Of a stretch of 64,000 nucleotides of DNA, positions 25,201-34,450 are shown piece after piece. The notes beneath the pieces are model-generated. The model was not told the DNA's origin, made no database searches, and saw only the letters and a list, made by a program, of their open reading frames with translations. A program made the translations under genes and the position numbers. The first letter of the stretch is position 1. Every line of letters starts with the position of its first letter. The stretch is from Kushneria aurantia DSM 21353. Lineage in GTDB: Bacteria > Pseudomonadota > Gammaproteobacteria > Pseudomonadales > Halomonadaceae. Location: positions 169,698-233,697 of the forward strand of contig NZ_KB907864.1 in assembly GCF_000382245.1 (NCBI RefSeq). Reading direction: 5' to 3'.

Positions 25201-26406
25201 ATGTCCCTTGCACTCATCGCCCTGGCCGTTGCCGCCTTCGGCATCGGCACGACCGAATTTGTCATCATGGGGCTACAGTCCGCTGTCATGGCAGATCTCG
25301 ATATCTCCGCGCTACAGGCAGGGCTGTTGGTATCGGGCTATGCCATGGGCGTGGTGATCGGTGGGCCGATCCTGGCGGTCATTTCGGCACGCATGCCGCG
25401 CAAGGCCACACTACTGGGGCTGATGAGCCTCTTCCTGATCGGCAATGTGGCCTGCGCGCTGGCGCCCGGTTACGCCACCCTGATGATGGCGCGGGTGCTG
25501 ACATCGCTCTCCCACGGCGCCTTTTTCGGCATCGGCGCGGTGACCGCGGCCAGCATGGTAGTGCCGGAAAAGCGCGGCCAGGCGATCTCGATGATGTTTG
25601 CCGGGCTGACGCTGGCCAACGTACTGGGCGTGCCGATGGGTACCTTCATCGGCCAGTTGCTGGGCTGGCGCTGGACCTTCTGGGCGGTAGTGGCGATCGG
25701 CGGCGTGGCGCTGGTGGCGCTGGCGCGCTGGATACCGAGCCATCTGCCGCGCAGTGAGGGGCGGGTCATGGGCGAGTTCGTGGCGCTGAAGAGCCGCACG
25801 GTACTGATGGCGATGCTGTGTAGCGTACTGGCCTCCGCCAGCCTGTTCGCTGTCTATACCTATATCGAGCCGATGCTGACCGAGGTGACCGGCATTGCCA
25901 GTACCATGGTCGCCTGGGCGCTGTTGCTGTTCGGCGTCGGCCTGACTGCCGGCAGCCTCGTCGGCGGTCGGCTCTCCGGCGGCCGGCTGATGCCGCCTAC
26001 CATCGGCCTGATGCTGATGGTCATCGCGATTCTGGTGATCTTCGGTTTCACCCTCGCGACGCCGATCATGGCGCTGATTACGCTATTTCTGTGGGGTGTG
26101 GTGGCCTTTGCGCTGGTGCCGATCCTGCAGCTTCTGATCGTCGACCAGGCGGTGGAGGCGCCCAACCTGGCCTCGACGCTCAATCAGAGCGCCTTCAACC
26201 TGGGTAACGCTATCGGTGCCTGGCTGGGTGGGGTGGCGCTGCAGGGCACCCTCACCATCGCGCAGCTGCCCTGGCTGGGGGCGGCGGTCATGGTGGTGGG
26301 ACTGTTTGCCGCGCTGGTGACCCGAAGCGTACTGGGACGTCGCCTGCGCCGTCTCGATGCCGAACAGCAGCAGCGCGAGGTGGCCAGCAGCGCTGCGGTG
26401 CAGTGA
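25201..26406 (+). CDS. MFS transporter, DHA1 family (AraJ/YdhP-like)
   Basis: The 401-residue protein has 12 helices with GTTEFVIMGLQSAVMADLDIS in helix 1, MPRKATLLGLM (motif A loop) and ARVLTSLSHGAFFGIGAVTAAS in helix 4. These are hallmarks of the DHA1 group of proton-driven exporters for drugs or sugars. The ATG at 25201 fits the hydrophobic start. The gap 24978-25200 holds its promoter and no gene. It is convergent with the DctM gene, 4 bases apart. Confidence 0.85.
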   Translation: MSLALIALAVAAFGIGTTEFVIMGLQSAVMADLDISALQAGLLVSGYAMGVVIGGPILAVISARMPRKATLLGLMSLFLIGNVACALAPGYATLMMARVLTSLSHGAFFGIGAVTAASMVVPEKRGQAISMMFAGLTLANVLGVPMGTFIGQLLGWRWTFWAVVAIGGVALVALARWIPSHLPRSEGRVMGEFVALKSRTVLMAMLCSVLASASLFAVYTYIEPMLTEVTGIASTMVAWALLLFGVGLTAGSLVGGRLSGGRLMPPTIGLMLMVIAILVIFGFTLATPIMALITLFLWGVVAFALVPILQLLIVDQAVEAPNLASTLNQSAFNLGNAIGAWLGGVALQGTLTIAQLPWLGAAVMVVGLFAALVTRSVLGRRLRRLDAEQQQREVASSAAVQ

Positions 26407-26410
26407 GACT

Positions 26411-27712
26411 CTACTGCGGTCCGAAATGTTGGGGCAGAAACAGGATCAGCTCGGGAAATAGAATCAACGCGCCGATGACGGCCAGCATCACAAGCAGATA
26501 GATGAGGGTGGTGCCCAGCGCCCCGAGCAGCGGGATGCCGCCGATTCTGGCCGATATCATCAGACACAGACCGTAGGGCGGCGTGATCAGCCCAAGGCCC
26601 AGCGCCATAACGCTGATGACGCCGAACTGCAGTGGGTCAACGCCGGCCTGTGCCGCCAACGGCTGAAAGATCGGCGCCAGAATTGCCATTGCCGGCAGCG
26701 AGTCCATGAAGGTGCCCACCAGCAGCATGACCAGAGTAGCGACGATCAACAGGGTGGTGGGGTCGGTGATCTCGACGCCCGCCATCAGCTGCGGCGGAAT
26801 TCGGTAGAAGCTGATCAGATAGCCGAAGATCGCCGCGCCCACCAGGCTGAACAGCGACAGCGAACAGAGTCTGACGGTGTCGGTGGATGCCTGCAGCACT
26901 TTTTTGAAGCTCAGTTCGCGATAGATCACGAAGCCCAGCAGCAGCGCATAGAATACCGCCATTACCGCCGCTTCGGTGGGGGTGACAATGCCCAGTGTGA
27001 TGCCGCCGATAATCAGCACCGGAATACCGGCGGCGAGCAGGCCATCCTTGCCGGAGCTGACGATCTGGCCGAGCGTGGCTCGCGGGCGTTTGGGGACCTC
27101 GTAGCGACGCACGTAGCCAAGATTGAGCAGCAGTTGGGTCGCGGCGATGAGAACACCCGGTATGATGCCGCCGAGAAAAAGCCCGGCGATCGAAGTGCTG
27201 GTGAGGGCACCCCAGACGATCATGTTGATCGAGGGCGGAATGATGATTCCCATTACCGACGAGGCGGCGGTGACCGCGACGCTAAAGTGGGCCGGATAGC
27301 CCTCCTTTTTCATCGCCGGTATCAGCACCGTGCCGATACCGGCACTGTCGGCGGTGGATGAGCCGGAGACTCCCGCGAACAGCATGCTGACCAGAACGTT
27401 GACGTGGGCGAGTGCCCCCCTGATATGACCCACCAGGTGCAGGCACAGCGTGATCAGTCGGTCGGTGATCCGGGCGGCATTCATCAGATTGCCGGCGAGC
27501 AGAAACAGCGGCACCGCCAGCAATACGAAGGAGTCCATGCCGTAATACATGCGCTGGAACAGGATCCATGGCGTCAGGCGCGGGTCGAACAGGATGATGC
27601 TGAAAGAGGTCAGTACCAGTGACATCGCAATGGGTACGCCAGCGATAATCAGCACGCCGAGCAGGACGAACAGCAGCCACGGCAGCAGCGGCAGCCAGTC
27701 GATGGGCATCAT
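26411..27712 (-). CDS. dctM: TRAP transporter large permease (DctM)
   Basis: The 433-residue membrane protein has about 12 helices and DctM motifs: AVPLFLLAGNLMNAARITDRLI, MLFAGVSGSSTADSAGIGTVLIPAMKKEGYPAHFSVAVTAASSVMGIIIPPSINM. It carries solute across the inner membrane with sodium. Its start overlaps the DctQ stop, and it is the last gene of a LacI-dctP-dctQ-dctM operon. Confidence 0.93.
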   Translation of the reverse strand: MMPIDWLPLLPWLLFVLLGVLIIAGVPIAMSLVLTSFSIILFDPRLTPWILFQRMYYGMDSFVLLAVPLFLLAGNLMNAARITDRLITLCLHLVGHIRGALAHVNVLVSMLFAGVSGSSTADSAGIGTVLIPAMKKEGYPAHFSVAVTAASSVMGIIIPPSINMIVWGALTSTSIAGLFLGGIIPGVLIAATQLLLNLGYVRRYEVPKRPRATLGQIVSSGKDGLLAAGIPVLIIGGITLGIVTPTEAAVMAVFYALLLGFVIYRELSFKKVLQASTDTVRLCSLSLFSLVGAAIFGYLISFYRIPPQLMAGVEITDPTTLLIVATLVMLLVGTFMDSLPAMAILAPIFQPLAAQAGVDPLQFGVISVMALGLGLITPPYGLCLMISARIGGIPLLGALGTTLIYLLVMLAVIGALILFPELILFLPQHFGPQ

Positions 27713-28311
27713 GGGGCAGTCTCCCGGTGCTGGCTTGCGTCGGTCGGGGGCGGATCGCCCCCCTGTATGCAGGGCGTCGTGTTCGGTTCATCAGGCTCCG
27801 AAAGCGTATTGAGCGTCTCTTCCATGGCATAGACGCCACGCTCGGCGGTCAGCAGCAGCCGGTGCATACTGAACGACAGGATCAATACCCCACAGACGAA
27901 GAAGGTTGAATAGGTCACCACCATGGGCAGCTGTGAGGCAGTGGCGATGCGATTGAAGCCGGAGAGTGCAAAGCCGAAGCCGAACGTGATGAAGATGACG
28001 CCGACCAGCAAACAGCTGCTGTCGCGAACGATGCGGCCCACTCGATCCGCTCGCGAGCCGTGTGGGAAGGCCTCGAGCACGAAATGGTCGCCATGCCAGA
28101 CGCCGATCGCCGTACCCAGCATGATCATCCACTGGAAAGCGAAGCGGCTCATCTCTTCGGTCCAGTAGAGCTGTGGCAGGAAGCCAAGGTTGCGGCTGAC
28201 GATCTGGTATACGATCAACAGCATGAAACCGGCCAGTAGCAGTAGCAGCAGGACATTCAAAAGACGTTCCAGTTGGCGGTTGATGCGGCCAATAGCGGTG
28301 GTGATGGCCAT
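27709..28311 (-). CDS. dctQ: TRAP transporter small permease (DctQ)
   Basis: The 200-residue protein has four membrane helices and the DctQ motif YWTEEMSRFAFQWMIMLGTAIGVWHGDHFVLEAF (about residues 55-88). A C-terminal tail of about 40 polar residues is longer than usual. The ATG at 28311 follows a GAGGAG site that lies over the end of dctP; a GTG 15 bases upstream is less likely. It forms the membrane complex with DctM. Confidence 0.9.
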   Translation of the reverse strand: MAITTAIGRINRQLERLLNVLLLLLLAGFMLLIVYQIVSRNLGFLPQLYWTEEMSRFAFQWMIMLGTAIGVWHGDHFVLEAFPHGSRADRVGRIVRDSSCLLVGVIFITFGFGFALSGFNRIATASQLPMVVTYSTFFVCGVLILSFSMHRLLLTAERGVYAMEETLNTLSEPDEPNTTPCIQGGDPPPTDASQHRETAP

Positions 28312-28322
28312 GGGCGCTCTCC

Positions 28323-29309
28323 TCACGGCGTGTTGACGATCATTTCATGAACGTCGCGCAATCCCATTTCGTCGATGATCCGCCCCAGCGGCTCGGCGAC
28401 GATGCGCTGCATGCGCTCGCGATCCATCGGGAAGAAGGTGGCTCCCTCCTCTCTGAGCGCTTCCCGGGCCTCTCTGTCGAGTCTGATCTGCAGCTCGCGT
28501 GCATAGGTCTCGCTTTCGTTGGCGGCGGACTGCATCGCCCGCTGCTGTGTCGGCGTAAGCGCATTCCATGTTCTGTTGGAGATGGTCAGCAAGCGTACGG
28601 TGATGTCATGGGCGGACAGACCGATATAGGGGGCGACCTCATGAAAACGCATGCGGTAAATCCACTCCGCTTCGTTGAGCAGACCGCCTATGGCGCCCAG
28701 TTGAAGCCCGGTGTAGACCTCCCGGTAGGCCATCACTGTCGGCCGGGTACCCAGCGCTGCCCAGGCCGTGGTCGTGGGGCGGGCCGGATTGGTGCGTAGC
28801 TTCATGCCTTTCAGGGCATCAAGGCTCTCGAGCGGTCGCGTGCTGACGATCTGGCGCGTGCTGCCGCCGTAATAAGCGAGCACCCTGACCCCGGTTTCCA
28901 TCTCGATGCGCCGGGCGATCTCCTCGCCTGCTTCGCCGTCGAGCACGTGGCGCCAGTGCTCGAGATTGCGATAGAGAAAGGGAATGGAGAAGATGCTGGC
29001 AGTGTGAGAAAACTCCGAGATCAGTCCCGGGTTGACGATCGAGAAGTCCAGCGCGCCGGCGGTCTGCTGTTCGAACATTTCGGTTTCATGACCGAGCACG
29101 CCATTGCTGTAGAGGCTCACGGTCAGTTCCCCATCGGTCTTCTCTTCCAACAGCTGTTTGAAGCGCTCGGCGCTGAGATGGTAGGCCGTCTCTTCGGTGG
29201 CGCCGTGTGCAAGGATCAACTGCTGTGCCTGGGCCACGTCGGTGGTAGCCAGTATCGCGGCGGTCAGCAGAGTGATCAGCAGAGGGCGAAAACTATAGCG
29301 GCGTCTCAT
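28323..29309 (-). CDS. dctP: TRAP transporter DctP-type substrate-binding protein
   Basis: The 328-residue periplasmic protein has a signal peptide (hydrophobic residues about 8-24, cut after VAQAQ) and a DctP fold: LSAERFKQLLEEKTDGELTVSLYSNGVLGHETEMFEQQTAGALDFSIVNPG. The conserved arginine that binds the ligand carboxylate is in GMKLRTNPARP. A sugar acid or dicarboxylate is expected. Its start overlaps the LacI-type regulator stop by four bases. Confidence 0.92.
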   Translation of the reverse strand: MRRRYSFRPLLITLLTAAILATTDVAQAQQLILAHGATEETAYHLSAERFKQLLEEKTDGELTVSLYSNGVLGHETEMFEQQTAGALDFSIVNPGLISEFSHTASIFSIPFLYRNLEHWRHVLDGEAGEEIARRIEMETGVRVLAYYGGSTRQIVSTRPLESLDALKGMKLRTNPARPTTTAWAALGTRPTVMAYREVYTGLQLGAIGGLLNEAEWIYRMRFHEVAPYIGLSAHDITVRLLTISNRTWNALTPTQQRAMQSAANESETYARELQIRLDREAREALREEGATFFPMDRERMQRIVAEPLGRIIDEMGLRDVHEMIVNTP

Positions 29310-30358
29310 GATGACCTGCTCGTCGGTGTGGCAAGTGAGCTGGTACGTATATTGAGTGGAGCGGGGGCGACGATGCTCTGGAATTCGCGTGCCGGGCTGT
29401 CGAGCCGTCGCAGTGCCAGCGTGGCGGCGGCCCGGCCGAGCGCGCGGGGATGAGTGGCGATGCTGGTCAGGGAGGGGGTGGCCAGCGCGGCCTCGTCGCT
29501 GTCGTCAATACCGATCACGGCGCAGTCGACACCCGCTTCCAGGCCCAGCGCCGCCAGCGCCGCCAGTGCGCCCAGTGCCAGAGTGTCGTTGTGGCAGATC
29601 AGCGCCGTGGGGGGAGAGGCCGATGTCATTAGAACGCGGGTGCGTGCTGCGCCGTCGCGACGAGTCAGGGCACCGCGGTCGAGGCGAATCCGATTTTCCA
29701 ATCCGGCTGCCTGCATCGCCTGTCGGTACCCGACCAATCGCTCCCGGTCGGCTGAATGGTCGGCGCTGCCGGCCATCAGGGTAACGTGCTGGTGTCCCTG
29801 TTCGACAAGGTGGGCCACGGCATCGCTCACCCCACGGCGAATATCGGCGCCGACATAGTCCCCGGTCGGCGACGCACCCGCGTGTCGCATAATTTCGATA
29901 CAGGGCAGTCCCCAGCCGGCGATAGTTTCGATCAGGGTAGTGGACGTTCGTTCGGCAGGGCAGAGCAGCAGCGCATCGATACGCTGTTCGCGCATGCGGT
30001 CGAGAAAGCGCTGCTGTCTTGTGAGGCTGTCACCGCTGCTGGCCAGAAAGGGGAGTTGATCGCTGTCCTGCAGTGCGTCCTCCACGCCGGCCACCATGGC
30101 TGCAAAGAAGGGGTTGGCGATGTCATGCACCAGCACCCCCATGGTGGCCGTGCGTGCACTACGCAGGGTGGCCGCGCCGCGATTATAGACATACCCCAGC
30201 GTCGCCATTGATGCCTGAACGCGCTCGCGGGTTGTCCTGGCGACCAGCGTGCTTTCCTGCAGCACCAGCGACACTGTTGAGCGCGATACACCAGCATGAC
30301 GGGCCAGATCCTTCAGGGTGACACGACTGCGACGCCCGGGGGTGGTCTCGGCGGCCAT
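29306..30358 (-). CDS. LacI-family regulator of the TRAP operon
   Basis: The 350-residue protein has a LacI helix-turn-helix at about residues 14-38 (TLKDLARHAGVSRSTVSLVLQ) and hinge helix, then a periplasmic-binding-protein-like effector domain (MGVLVHDIANPFFAAMVAGVEDAL onward). It heads the dctPQM operon, so it should sense the transported sugar or sugar acid. The ATG at 30358 has AAGGAG upstream, and that site is overlapped by a perfect 18-bp palindrome, which points to autorepression. Confidence 0.88.
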   Translation of the reverse strand: MAAETTPGRRSRVTLKDLARHAGVSRSTVSLVLQESTLVARTTRERVQASMATLGYVYNRGAATLRSARTATMGVLVHDIANPFFAAMVAGVEDALQDSDQLPFLASSGDSLTRQQRFLDRMREQRIDALLLCPAERTSTTLIETIAGWGLPCIEIMRHAGASPTGDYVGADIRRGVSDAVAHLVEQGHQHVTLMAGSADHSADRERLVGYRQAMQAAGLENRIRLDRGALTRRDGAARTRVLMTSASPPTALICHNDTLALGALAALAALGLEAGVDCAVIGIDDSDEAALATPSLTSIATHPRALGRAAATLALRRLDSPAREFQSIVAPAPLNIRTSSLATPTSRSS

Positions 30359-30368
30359 TTTGGACTCC

Positions 30369-30386
30369 TTTTGGATCGATCCAAAA
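30369..30386. promoter_or_regulatory. LacI-type operator overlapping the ribosome binding site
   Basis: TTTTGGATCGATCCAAAA is a perfect 18-bp palindrome with the central CG typical of LacI-family sites. It lies 11-28 bases upstream of the LacI-type start and touches its AAGGAG. Binding by the adjacent regulator is inferred. Confidence 0.7.
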
Positions 30387-30457
30387 ATCGACCCACAGGC
30401 TATCGCCATCCCCTGCCTCTGCCTATGCACCTTTAGTGGGAAAGCGTGTCGAAGCGG

Positions 30458-31444
30458 TCAGGTGAAGCGTCTCGACAGCACCTCCGCATTGATCGGGCTG
30501 ATCGGCCGCTCGCCATTCAGCGTCCGCTTGACGTTGTCGACCGCGCGCTGCGCCATGGCATTGCGGGTTTCATGAGTCGCCGAGCCGATATGGGGTAGCG
30601 CCACCACGTTGGCCATGTGCGGCAGCGGTGAGTCTGCCGGTAGCGGTTCCTTGTCGAACACGTCCAGCCCCGCGCCGCGAATTCGGCCTTCCTGGAGCGC
30701 CTCGATCAGTGCCGCTTCATCGACCACCTGACCGCGGGCGATATTGATGAAGATGGCGCTTTCACGCATCAGGCCGAGCTCGCGGGCGCCGATCAGATGG
30801 CGGGTGTCGGCGGTCAGCGGCACGATGGTGCAGACGAAATCGGCGCTTTGCAGCAGCTCGTCCAGCTCGCAGCGGCGGGCGCCCAGCTCTTTTTCGATCT
30901 CCGGTTTGGGCGAGGCATTGGCATACAGGATCTTCATGCCAAAGCCCAGTGCGCCGCGCCGGGCGACGGCCTGGCCGATGCGGCCGAAGCCCACCATGCC
31001 CAGCGTCTTGCCGTGCACGTCGGTGCCGAACTGTGCCGCGCCGATGCCGGCTTGCCAGTCGCCCTTTTTGACGTACTCGGCCAGTTCCACCACCCGCCGC
31101 GCGCTGGCCATGATCAGCGCAAAGCCGGTGTCGGCGGTGGTTTCGGTGAGCACGTCCGGGGTGTTGCAGAGCAGGATGCCGCGCCGGGTCAGCTCTTCGA
31201 CAGGGTAGTTGTCGACCCCCACCGAAATACTGGCGATCACTGTCAGATCAGGGGCGGCATCAAGCATTTCAGAGGTGATGTTGAGTCCGGCGCCGATCAG
31301 GGCGTGAGCCTTGCCCAGCGCCTCGCGAAATTCGGGCCGTTCGGCGTCGCCGGGGCCGTCGAAGGCGTCGACGTGGAACTGTTCGCGCAGCTCGGCGAGC
31401 TGTGCATCGCTGAGGCGTCCATAGGTCAAGATACGCGGGCTCAT
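30458..31444 (-). CDS. ghrB: D-2-hydroxyacid dehydrogenase, GhrB/2-ketogluconate reductase type
   Basis: The 328-residue cytoplasmic enzyme has the NAD(P) motif GMVGFGRIGQAVARRG and the catalytic set of this family: Arg in NIARGQVVDE, Glu in DVFDKEPLP and His in ALPHIGSAT. The VASISVGVDNYPVEELTRRGILLCNTPDVLTE segment is typical of GhrB and 2-ketogluconate reductases, which reduce glyoxylate, hydroxypyruvate or 2-ketogluconate. The ATG at 31444 is placed six bases after AGGA. It lies upstream of the LacI-TRAP operon on the same strand, so the TRAP system may bring in its substrate, perhaps a keto sugar acid. Confidence 0.85.
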   Translation of the reverse strand: MSPRILTYGRLSDAQLAELREQFHVDAFDGPGDAERPEFREALGKAHALIGAGLNITSEMLDAAPDLTVIASISVGVDNYPVEELTRRGILLCNTPDVLTETTADTGFALIMASARRVVELAEYVKKGDWQAGIGAAQFGTDVHGKTLGMVGFGRIGQAVARRGALGFGMKILYANASPKPEIEKELGARRCELDELLQSADFVCTIVPLTADTRHLIGARELGLMRESAIFINIARGQVVDEAALIEALQEGRIRGAGLDVFDKEPLPADSPLPHMANVVALPHIGSATHETRNAMAQRAVDNVKRTLNGERPISPINAEVLSRRFT

Positions 31445-31634
31445 GGGCATTCCTGCATTGTCAGATCGAGAAGTGAAGAAGTGATAGTGCAAAAGAAGTG
31501 GGGGCAGTGGCAATAATGCCCGGATTGCTGTTTTTTTGGCAGCAAGCGTCGCGACAGGACTTTCAGCCATGGCAGGAAATATCTAAGCTGACGGTTCCCG
31601 TAAAGATACGTAACAATCAAAAAGGATAGACAGC

Positions 31635-32579
31635 ATGCGTAATGCAAAACTTGCCGGTGCTTTTTCGTTCACTTTTCTGACTGCCGGCCTGACGCTGGCG
31701 GCGCCGGCTCAGGCGCAGATGGACAGCGTTCATTTTGGTTCCTCCCCCTGGCCTGGTGTGACGGTCAAGACCGAGGTGGCGGTGCAGCTGCTGGAGGCGA
31801 TGGGCTACGACACCCAGCGCACCGAGCTGGCGCTGAGTGCGATCATGCAGAGCCTCGCCGATGGCGATCTGGATGTGTATCTCGCCGGCTGGTATCCCAA
31901 CCAGGCCACGATGGTCGACCCGCTGGTCGAGCAGGGCCGGCTCGAAAAGCTGGTGGTGAACGTCCCCGATGCCCTCAGCGGCCTGGTGGTGCCGGCCTAC
32001 GTCTGGAACGACGGCATCCATTCGCTGGATGACCTGGTCGCCAACGGCGATCGCTTTGACCACACCATCTACGGCATCGAGGCCGGTGCGGCGATGAGTG
32101 ACACCATCGACCAGGCGATCAGCAACGACTATGCCGGTCTGGGTGACTGGCAGCAGCAGAACAGCAACACTGCTGCGATGCTCTCCCAGGCAGGCAATAT
32201 GATCGAGAACCAGCAGCCGGTGGTGTTCTACGGCTGGCGTCCGCACTGGATGAACCTGGCCTTCGATCTGCGCTATCTCGAGGACAGCCGTCCCGACTCG
32301 CAGATTGCCGGCGTCGAGGCGCAGGTCTGGACGCTCGCCAACCCGGGTATGGCCGAGGCCGACCCCAATGTGCACCGCTTTTTCGATCAGTTCGTGCTCG
32401 ACAGTGAGATTCAGAGCGAGTGGATCTTCGCCTACAGTTACGAAGAGCGTGACGCAGCAGACGTGGCCCACGACTGGATCGCCGACAATCGCGATGTGGT
32501 CGAGGGCTGGCTGGAAGGCGTCACCGATCACGACGGCAACCCGGCGATGCAGCGCATCGAGTCAGCTTTTTACAACTGA
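31635..32579 (+). CDS. Betaine/choline-type ABC transporter substrate-binding protein (ProX/OpuAC-like), orphan
   Basis: The 314-residue protein has a signal peptide (cut after PAQAQ) and an OpuAC domain: FGSSPWPGVTVKTEVAVQLLEAMGYDTQRTELALSAIMQSLADGDLDVYLAGWYPN. Further on it has PVVFYGWRPHWMNLAFDLRYLED. Tryptophans and tyrosines in these motifs form the cage for quaternary ammonium groups in this family, so a betaine, choline or carnitine ligand is likely. No permease or ATPase gene is adjacent; it may feed a transporter encoded elsewhere. A terminator follows. Confidence 0.85.
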   Translation: MRNAKLAGAFSFTFLTAGLTLAAPAQAQMDSVHFGSSPWPGVTVKTEVAVQLLEAMGYDTQRTELALSAIMQSLADGDLDVYLAGWYPNQATMVDPLVEQGRLEKLVVNVPDALSGLVVPAYVWNDGIHSLDDLVANGDRFDHTIYGIEAGAAMSDTIDQAISNDYAGLGDWQQQNSNTAAMLSQAGNMIENQQPVVFYGWRPHWMNLAFDLRYLEDSRPDSQIAGVEAQVWTLANPGMAEADPNVHRFFDQFVLDSEIQSEWIFAYSYEERDAADVAHDWIADNRDVVEGWLEGVTDHDGNPAMQRIESAFYN

Positions 32580-32624
32580 TGGCGCGGATCGGATACAGCG
32601 CCGACGACGTCTGTTAAGCTGAAT

Positions 32625-32660
32625 AACGCCCCTGCACCCCTGCGGGGGCGTTTGCTTTGA
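32625..32660 (+). terminator. Rho-independent terminator after the betaine-type binding protein
   Basis: AACGCCCC (32625-32632) pairs with GGGGCGTT (32645-32652), and a T-rich stretch follows. It lies 45 bases after the stop. Confidence 0.75.
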
Positions 32661-32680
32661 CAGGTCGATAACCCAATTCC

Positions 32681-33697
32681 ATGTCCGCCGGTAAAAGAGT
32701 CACCATCGCCGATATTGCCCGCCATGTGGGCATGACCAATATTACCGTTTCGCGCGCGCTCAACCGCCCGGAAATGGTTCGAGCCGACACCCGCGAGCGT
32801 ATCCAGCGTGCCGCTCGGGAACTGGGCTATGTCCCCAACGCCTTCGCTCGTGCACTCAAGCGCAGCGACAGCCGGCTGATCGGTGTGGTGACCGCGAGCA
32901 TCGACAACCCTTTCTATGCCGAGATGATCAAGTCGATCTCGCGCCACGCCAAGCAGCACGATTACGCCATCATGCTGTTCGATACCGATGGCGATCCGGC
33001 CCTCGAGTCGATGGCGATCGACTCCCTGCTGAGCTATCAGGCCGCCGGGGTGATCCTGTCGCCGGTTACCGATGAGCCGGATTACCAGCCGGATTACATC
33101 AAGCGACTGGCGGCCGGTTCGATGGCCGTGGTGCAGCTCGACCGTACCCTGCACGACAGCGGCTTCAGTGCCGTGGTGCTGGATAATGTCTGGGCCGGTG
33201 ACTGCGCTGCCCACTATCTGCTGGAGCGGGTGCTGGTGCAGCGCTCGGGGAATCAGCGGCGTCTTCTGGTGGTGGCCGGGCCGGAGCAGTCACAGATCAG
33301 CCGTCAGCGACTGGCCGGCGTGCAGCAGCGGCTCGCCGGCCACGAAAGCGACGTGGCCGTCGATGTGCTGTGGGGCGACTATAATCTGCCGCTGGCGCAG
33401 GCCGAGGTGGCGCGCTATTTGGCGCACTATCCGGTGCCCGCGGCAATCTTCGGGTTCAATCAGCTGATCACCCTGGGCGCGCTGCGGGCGCTGCGTGAGC
33501 ACGGTATCGACCGCCGCTCGCTCGACGTGGTGGGCATCGACCGGCTGCCCTACCTGGATATCTTCGGTATCAGTGTGCCCTGCGTCGTGCACGACGGCTA
33601 TCGCGCCGGGCGCGAGGCGCTCGAGCTGCTGCTGACACAGATGGCCGGTGAGCCGTCGCCGCGTACGGTGATCGTGCGGGGTGAGCTGCTGCAGTAG
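32681..33697 (+). CDS. LacI-family regulator (GntR/IdnR-like), probable regulator of the polyol locus
   Basis: The 338-residue protein starts with the LacI-type DNA-binding domain VTIADIARHVGMTNITVSRALNRPEMV and hinge YVPNAFARALKR (residues 7-60). The effector domain follows (LIGVVTASIDNPFYAEMIKSISRHAKQHDYAIMLFDTDGD). It is convergent with the SDR/dehydrogenase pair, nine bases apart. An operator-like site with central AACGTT occurs between the dehydrogenase remnant and the xylulokinase gene, and this protein is the nearest candidate to bind it. Confidence 0.85.
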   Translation: MSAGKRVTIADIARHVGMTNITVSRALNRPEMVRADTRERIQRAARELGYVPNAFARALKRSDSRLIGVVTASIDNPFYAEMIKSISRHAKQHDYAIMLFDTDGDPALESMAIDSLLSYQAAGVILSPVTDEPDYQPDYIKRLAAGSMAVVQLDRTLHDSGFSAVVLDNVWAGDCAAHYLLERVLVQRSGNQRRLLVVAGPEQSQISRQRLAGVQQRLAGHESDVAVDVLWGDYNLPLAQAEVARYLAHYPVPAAIFGFNQLITLGALRALREHGIDRRSLDVVGIDRLPYLDIFGISVPCVVHDGYRAGREALELLLTQMAGEPSPRTVIVRGELLQ

Positions 33698-33706
33698 GCA
33701 CGCCGC

Positions 33707-34450
33707 TCAGCGACAGGTGTAGCCGCCATCCACCGGCAGGCAGACCCCGCTGATCATCTTCGCGCCGTCGCCGAGCAGAAACAGAATCGGCTCGACCACA
33801 TCCTCCAGCTCGGCAAAACGCCCCAGTGGGATGGCCGCCAGCATCGGGTCGCGCTTTTCCGGTGCCGACCACACTTTCTGCGCCATCGGCGTCAGTGTCA
33901 CCGTCGGATTGACACTGTTGACCCGGATGCCGTGGGGCCCCAGTTCGAGGCACAGCGCACGGGTGATGCCGTCCAGCGCCGCCTTGGAGGTGCTGTAGGC
34001 GAGGTGATCGTCGAGCGCTACCAGCGCGGCCTGGCTGGAGACGTTGACGATACTGCCGCTTCGGCCCGCGGCGATCATGCCGCGTGCCACGCAGCGCGCT
34101 GCCACGGCGCTGGCGCGAGCGTTGGTATGAAAGACGTCATCGATCGCATCGGCGGGCAGCGTCAGCGCCGACTCCACGTGGGTGATGCCGGCGCTGTTGA
34201 TCAGCCCGTCAAAGGGCCCCGTCGCTTCGATCAGCTGCTCCAGCGCGGCGCTGTCGGTCAATTCCAGGGCGTGGGTCTCGCAGCCGGCATCGGCCAGCGC
34301 CTGTAGCGCTTCGGGCCTGCGTCCCAGCGCGACCACGGCAGCGCCGCGCTCGCACAGCGCCAGCGCCACGGCCTGACCGATGCCGCTGGTGGCGCCGGTC
34401 ACCAGGTAGCGCCGTCCCTGTAGTGAGTGGATTGCGGTGTCATGGCTCAT
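33707..34450 (-). CDS. SDR-family oxidoreductase, probable sugar/polyol dehydrogenase
   Basis: The 247-residue enzyme is a classical short-chain dehydrogenase: TGATSGIG cofactor loop (residues 18-25), NSAG at about 85-88, Ser139 in NVSSQ, and Tyr152 and Lys156 in AYSTSKAAL. It resembles xylitol or D-threitol-type reductases of the XdhD/DCXR group. Its start overlaps the stop of the upstream dehydrogenase remnant (ATGA). With xylulokinase and a LacI regulator next to it, oxidation of a pentitol to a ketopentose is the likely role. Confidence 0.82.
   Translation of the reverse strand: MSHDTAIHSLQGRRYLVTGATSGIGQAVALALCERGAAVVALGRRPEALQALADAGCETHALELTDSAALEQLIEATGPFDGLINSAGITHVESALTLPADAIDDVFHTNARASAVAARCVARGMIAAGRSGSIVNVSSQAALVALDDHLAYSTSKAALDGITRALCLELGPHGIRVNSVNPTVTLTPMAQKVWSAPEKRDPMLAAIPLGRFAELEDVVEPILFLLGDGAKMISGVCLPVDGGYTCR

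Noticed and set aside
31510..31541. Hairpin with a T-run on the plus strand upstream of the betaine-type gene
   Set aside because: GCAAT/ATTGC is a weak stem and no plus-strand gene ends just before it, so a terminator is not supported.
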